A DNA stretch of 7,385 nt, taken from Candidatus Babeliales bacterium. GTDB taxonomy: Bacteria > Babelota > Babeliae > Babelales > JACPOV01. A model generated the notes under the pieces. That model was not told the DNA's origin. It saw nothing but the letters and a program-made list of their open reading frames with translations, and ran no database searches. The stretch covers positions 1 through 7,385 of the forward strand of contig JAGVKP010000081.1 in NCBI GenBank assembly GCA_020050475.1, written 5' to 3'. The position numbers were made by a program, and so were the translations under genes. Below, piece after piece: positions 5,078-7,385 of this stretch; the first letter of the stretch is position 1, and each line of letters begins with the position of its first letter.

Positions 5078-5789
5078 GCGTATTGAAAAACCCGACAGCC
5101 GGCGGAAGTATTTCGTCAGGGGTTTTAAGTTCTTTCCTTTGCCCAATAACCCCCCCTGATTGATTAACCTTTCCGACAAAATCTTGAGGCGTGTAAAGCG
5201 TCCCTACTTGCGAACCGCTCAGCCTAATCTGGGCTTCCTTATTTCTTATAATGAGCTCGCGAACCTTAGACCCGGAAAGCTTTACCTCTTCACCTTTTGT
5301 GTCTACGCGATCGAATTTTGATCCAGATGCTCGAAAATTGCCGCCGGTAAGGTAATTTCGAAAGTTTTGGCCGGATATTTTTTGTTTTGTATTTTCTGTA
5401 GGGGTTTCAACATTTGGGCGCGGAAGAAAATAACTATACCAAGGCTGCTGACTCCCCGAACTACCTGCACTAATTGAAATACCACCAAGTCCAAATAAAC
5501 CTCCTATCCAAGCAGATTGACCAGGCCCCAATTCAATACTATCAGTAGAGCCTCCCCGATATTTTATTTTTATCTTAGCCGGCAACGTTCCAGTGTCAAC
5601 TTTGGTACCCCACAACTCGTCTACGCTGACAGATGTGCCCCCCTTAACGTCAGCGGTATAGTTACCAGTTGAATAGTCGATGTCCACCACCGAGCTTTCT
5701 TTCTTATTACTCTTCTTTTCTTCATCGGTATATGCATGCCCGACCCCAAAAGTGAGCAGCAAAACAGCAAAAAGTACAAATTTTGGCAT
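5049..5789 (-). CDS. Secreted protein with SGS-type beta repeats, function unknown
   Basis: This 246-residue protein starts at the ATG at 5789, where AGGGGG lies four bases upstream. A longer reading from 5816 would put nine residues in front of the signal peptide. Residues 1-19 (MPKFVLFAVLLLTFGVGHA) form a clear signal peptide with AxA-like cleavage at GHA. A charged linker (TDEEKKSNKKESS) follows, then a beta-rich N-terminal half ending in a Gly/Ser-rich part (about 85-113). Residues 150-216 hold imperfect repeats of about 17-20 residues: FRASGSKFDRV, VKLSGSKVREL, IRLSGSQVGTL and VNQSGGVIG. That spacing, with alternating hydrophobics around SG(S/G), suggests short beta strands stacked as a beta-solenoid. 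I recognise no family. It is probably periplasmic or cell-surface. It follows the kinase gene by 45 bp on the same strand. Confidence 0.85.
   Translation of the reverse strand: MPKFVLFAVLLLTFGVGHAYTDEEKKSNKKESSVVDIDYSTGNYTADVKGGTSVSVDELWGTKVDTGTLPAKIKIKYRGGSTDSIELGPGQSAWIGGLFGLGGISISAGSSGSQQPWYSYFLPRPNVETPTENTKQKISGQNFRNYLTGGNFRASGSKFDRVDTKGEEVKLSGSKVRELIIRNKEAQIRLSGSQVGTLYTPQDFVGKVNQSGGVIGQRKELKTPDEILPPAVGFFNTLKRLYWRYF
5087..5126. terminator. Possible hairpin near the alkD/secreted-gene junction
   Basis: AAAACCC (5087-5093) pairs with GGGTTTT (5120-5126), helped by an inner GAC/GTC pair. The loop is about 20 bases, longer than usual for an intrinsic terminator. It begins ten bases after the alkD-like stop and lies inside the C-terminal coding part of the opposite gene. 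On the minus strand it ends in CGGGTTTTT. It could stop alkD transcripts, but the evidence is weak. Confidence 0.25.
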
Positions 5790-5834
5790 AACGCCCCCTC
5801 TACAATAGCACAACATTAATTTACTTAAATTTTA

Positions 5835-6722
5835 TCACAATAAAAGCTCTAAAGCGATAATTTCAAACTTTTCAGCCATTGGATCGGCATCTTGCGCAGC
5901 CCACTGAGCAGCAACTACCGCTGTAATAAATGACCATGCTTGCAGATAATTTCTCTCAATAGCCAACAGATCGGCAAAAAGATCCAAGCGGTTGCTCAGT
6001 ATCTTTTTAAGATCAGGTTGCTGTACCAATCTCTCTACCGGATTGCGCATAAAGGCACCAACTTCCCATACGCGCGGCCCAATAACTCCTTTAGGATCTA
6101 TCGCTATCCAGCCCCGCTCACTTGAAATAATATTATGATGATGCAGATCGCCATGAAGGAGGAGCTGCTGGGTATACGCAAGATCAGAAAATGGATACCG
6201 AGCAATATACTCCAGTGCTCGTTTTTGCAACTCCTGATTGCGCATCGTTACGGCAGCCAAATGAGCAAGATAGGTTTCCACAGAATCAAACACCGCCGTA
6301 TCGCGTGGTGAATGCACGCACAATTGCTTGATAAGCCCCGCCGCAATTCTGGTTGCTTCATCATCGCGCGCAGGAAAAAGATCTGCCAACGACTTTCCTG
6401 GTACCGCGCACTCAAGCAAAAGAGCACGCTCATGATAATCTGCATCGTACAACATAACGGCGCCAGCACCTGCATACTGCTCAAGCGCTTTTTTTTCCGC
6501 TTGGAAATCATCATGATGCGCAATAATTTTAAGCACTACGGGCATGCCATCTTCAATTGTCTGCGCATGAGCGACAAAGTTCCATGATAAATCTTGAAAT
6601 GCTTCAAGATGTTGCAGCTTCCACTTTTCAGTCAACTGTTGGCACATAATCGGCAGCTTTGCAAGCCACTCGCTCCCCGACCGTCCATATGCTTTAAGAA
6701 TATTTTTTTTAAATGAATTCAA
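5835..6722 (-). CDS. Aminoglycoside/hydroxyurea-type phosphotransferase (PF04655, APH(6)-like)
   Basis: This 295-residue kinase has the aminoglycoside phosphotransferase fold. It is closest by motif to the streptomycin/hydroxyurea kinase family (APH(6), StrB-like), which phosphorylates streptomycin at the 6-hydroxyl. ATP-lobe Lys65 lies in VVLKI, with Glu76 or Glu81 as its likely partner. The catalytic loop is LLLHGDLHHHNII with Asp192 and metal-binding Asn197. The metal-binding DPKG (Asp209) follows in WIAIDPKGVIGPRVWEVG, and the RNP (226-228) matches the region after it in StrB-type enzymes. All key residues are present. The start is TTG at 6722 with GAGGG seven bases upstream; the next in-frame ATG is at codon 26. 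It is upstream of the secreted-protein gene and divergent from the LysE gene. Chromosomal relatives may phosphorylate other small molecules, so resistance is not certain. Confidence 0.9.
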   Translation of the reverse strand: MNSFKKNILKAYGRSGSEWLAKLPIMCQQLTEKWKLQHLEAFQDLSWNFVAHAQTIEDGMPVVLKIIAHHDDFQAEKKALEQYAGAGAVMLYDADYHERALLLECAVPGKSLADLFPARDDEATRIAAGLIKQLCVHSPRDTAVFDSVETYLAHLAAVTMRNQELQKRALEYIARYPFSDLAYTQQLLLHGDLHHHNIISSERGWIAIDPKGVIGPRVWEVGAFMRNPVERLVQQPDLKKILSNRLDLFADLLAIERNYLQAWSFITAVVAAQWAAQDADPMAEKFEIIALELLL

Positions 6723-6729
6723 TGACAGA

Positions 6730-6734
6730 CCCTC
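6730..6734 (-). promoter_or_regulatory. Ribosome-binding site deciding a TTG start
   Basis: On the minus strand GAGGG lies seven bases before the TTG at 6722. No ATG lies nearby in frame, so this site fixes the kinase start. Confidence 0.65.
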
Positions 6735-6859
6735 ACTACAAATACAACGTTTTTGGGCAGTAACGCCTTACAACAAACCATAAACAGTGATGACAAATTA
6801 TGGTAGGGTTAAAAAATGATTGAGAAACTAGTGTAACCTTATTACATCAAAAAAAACTG
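6735..6859. promoter_or_regulatory. Divergent intergenic region, kinase and LysE genes
   Basis: The AT-rich gap must drive the kinase leftward and LysE rightward. For LysE the best boxes I see are TTGAGA (6820-6825) and TACATC (6843-6848) with 17 bases between. These would place the transcript start almost at the ATG. For the kinase I see no convincing pair. No operator palindrome stands out. Confidence 0.3.
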
Positions 6860-7385
6860 ATGAATTTCTTATTTTTTGCTCAAGGAATTTTAGTCGGCGC
6901 TGCAATCTCATTTCCCATTGGACCGATCGGCATTTTATGTTTGCGCCGGCTTTTGCTTCAAGGGCCCTTGGTCGGTATTGCGGCAGGGCTTGGCGCCGCC
7001 ACCGCTGATCTTCTTTTTGCCAGCACGGCACTCATCGGCATCTCGGTAATCACAAATTACGTCATGAGAGTAGCGTTTTTCATGCGGCTCATGAGCAGCT
7101 TTTTGCTCACGTTTTTGGGCATCGTCATCTTTTTTTCAAAACCACCGCATGCATTTCCCTCAAAGCGGCCACATAGTGTCACGCAGTCATTTTTTTCTAC
7201 CTTTTTTTTGACGCTTGCCAACCCGCTCATTATTCTTTCATTTATTTTTATGTTTACCGCCGTGGGGATTGATCATGAACTTGATGAACTTTCAGAGCTG
7301 ATTTTGACCAGCAGCGGCGTATTTGTCGGTTCTATGATCTGGTGGATTATTCTTGGGATACTGACCACCATTTTTCGACCAACAA
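6860..7385 (+). CDS. LysE/RhtB-family exporter, N-terminal part (runs off the right edge)
   Basis: From the ATG at 6860 the frame stays open for 175 codons to the window end. LysE/RhtB proteins are inner-membrane exporters of amino acids and related small molecules, usually about 200 residues. The N-terminal helix carries the family hallmark: GILVGAAISFPIGPIGILCL (9-28), with the P-x-GP signature. Next come GIAAGLGAATADLLFA (39-54, the conserved G..D region), a third helix (about 72-92), a hydrophilic loop (94-108), FFLTLANPLIILSF (115-128, with the family NP) and a further helix (about 153-171). No ribosome-binding site is visible. An in-frame stop at 6821 rules out a much longer N-terminus. 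The substrate cannot be told. Confidence 0.9.
   Translation, partial: MNFLFFAQGILVGAAISFPIGPIGILCLRRLLLQGPLVGIAAGLGAATADLLFASTALIGISVITNYVMRVAFFMRLMSSFLLTFLGIVIFFSKPPHAFPSKRPHSVTQSFFSTFFLTLANPLIILSFIFMFTAVGIDHELDELSELILTSSGVFVGSMIWWIILGILTTIFRPT

Overview
The window is 7.4 kb of ordinary-looking chromosome from a small-genome, Gram-negative-type bacterium. It carries protein genes on both strands, four tRNA genes with encoded CCA tails, and two inverted copies of a noncoding repeat. My best guess at lineage is Candidatus Dependentiae (TM6/Babeliae) or a similar host-associated group. That is inference from the gene mix (short secreted proteins, an isolated PilC/GspF gene, an APH-type kinase, LysE) and from my impression that TTCGGAGGACA-type noncoding repeats occur there. 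No marker gene in the window settles it.

Left block (1-1663, minus strand): the N-terminal part of an exported, charged, helix-rich protein runs off the left edge. To its right lies a two-gene unit, a HIT-family protein followed by a membrane-anchored alpha/beta hydrolase.

Centre (1747-4301): tRNA-Leu(CAA) on the minus strand is followed directly by repeat copy 1. Upstream of the tRNA lies a minus-strand pair, a YggU/DUF167 gene overlapping a PilC/GspF inner-membrane assembly platform gene. Then come plus-strand tRNA-Ser(GCU) and tRNA-Arg(ACG), with repeat copy 2 starting at the CCA end of tRNA-Arg, a more diverged repeat relative, and tRNA-Ser(UGA). The two repeat copies are about 95% identical where they align, are in opposite orientation, and both begin inside the 3' end of a tRNA gene. 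This is the most unusual structure in the window.

Right block (4340-7385): a plus-strand AlkD-like DNA alkylation repair gene converges with and overlaps the end of a minus-strand gene for a secreted protein with SGS-type repeats. Upstream of that gene, probably in the same unit, is a streptomycin/hydroxyurea-type phosphotransferase with a TTG start. A LysE-family exporter gene is divergent from the kinase and runs off the right edge.

The genes do not form one pathway. No CRISPR array, complete insertion sequence, phage module or defence system is visible. The candidate for something undescribed is the tRNA-abutting repeat, whose 11-bp inverted repeat could sequester the tRNA CCA end.
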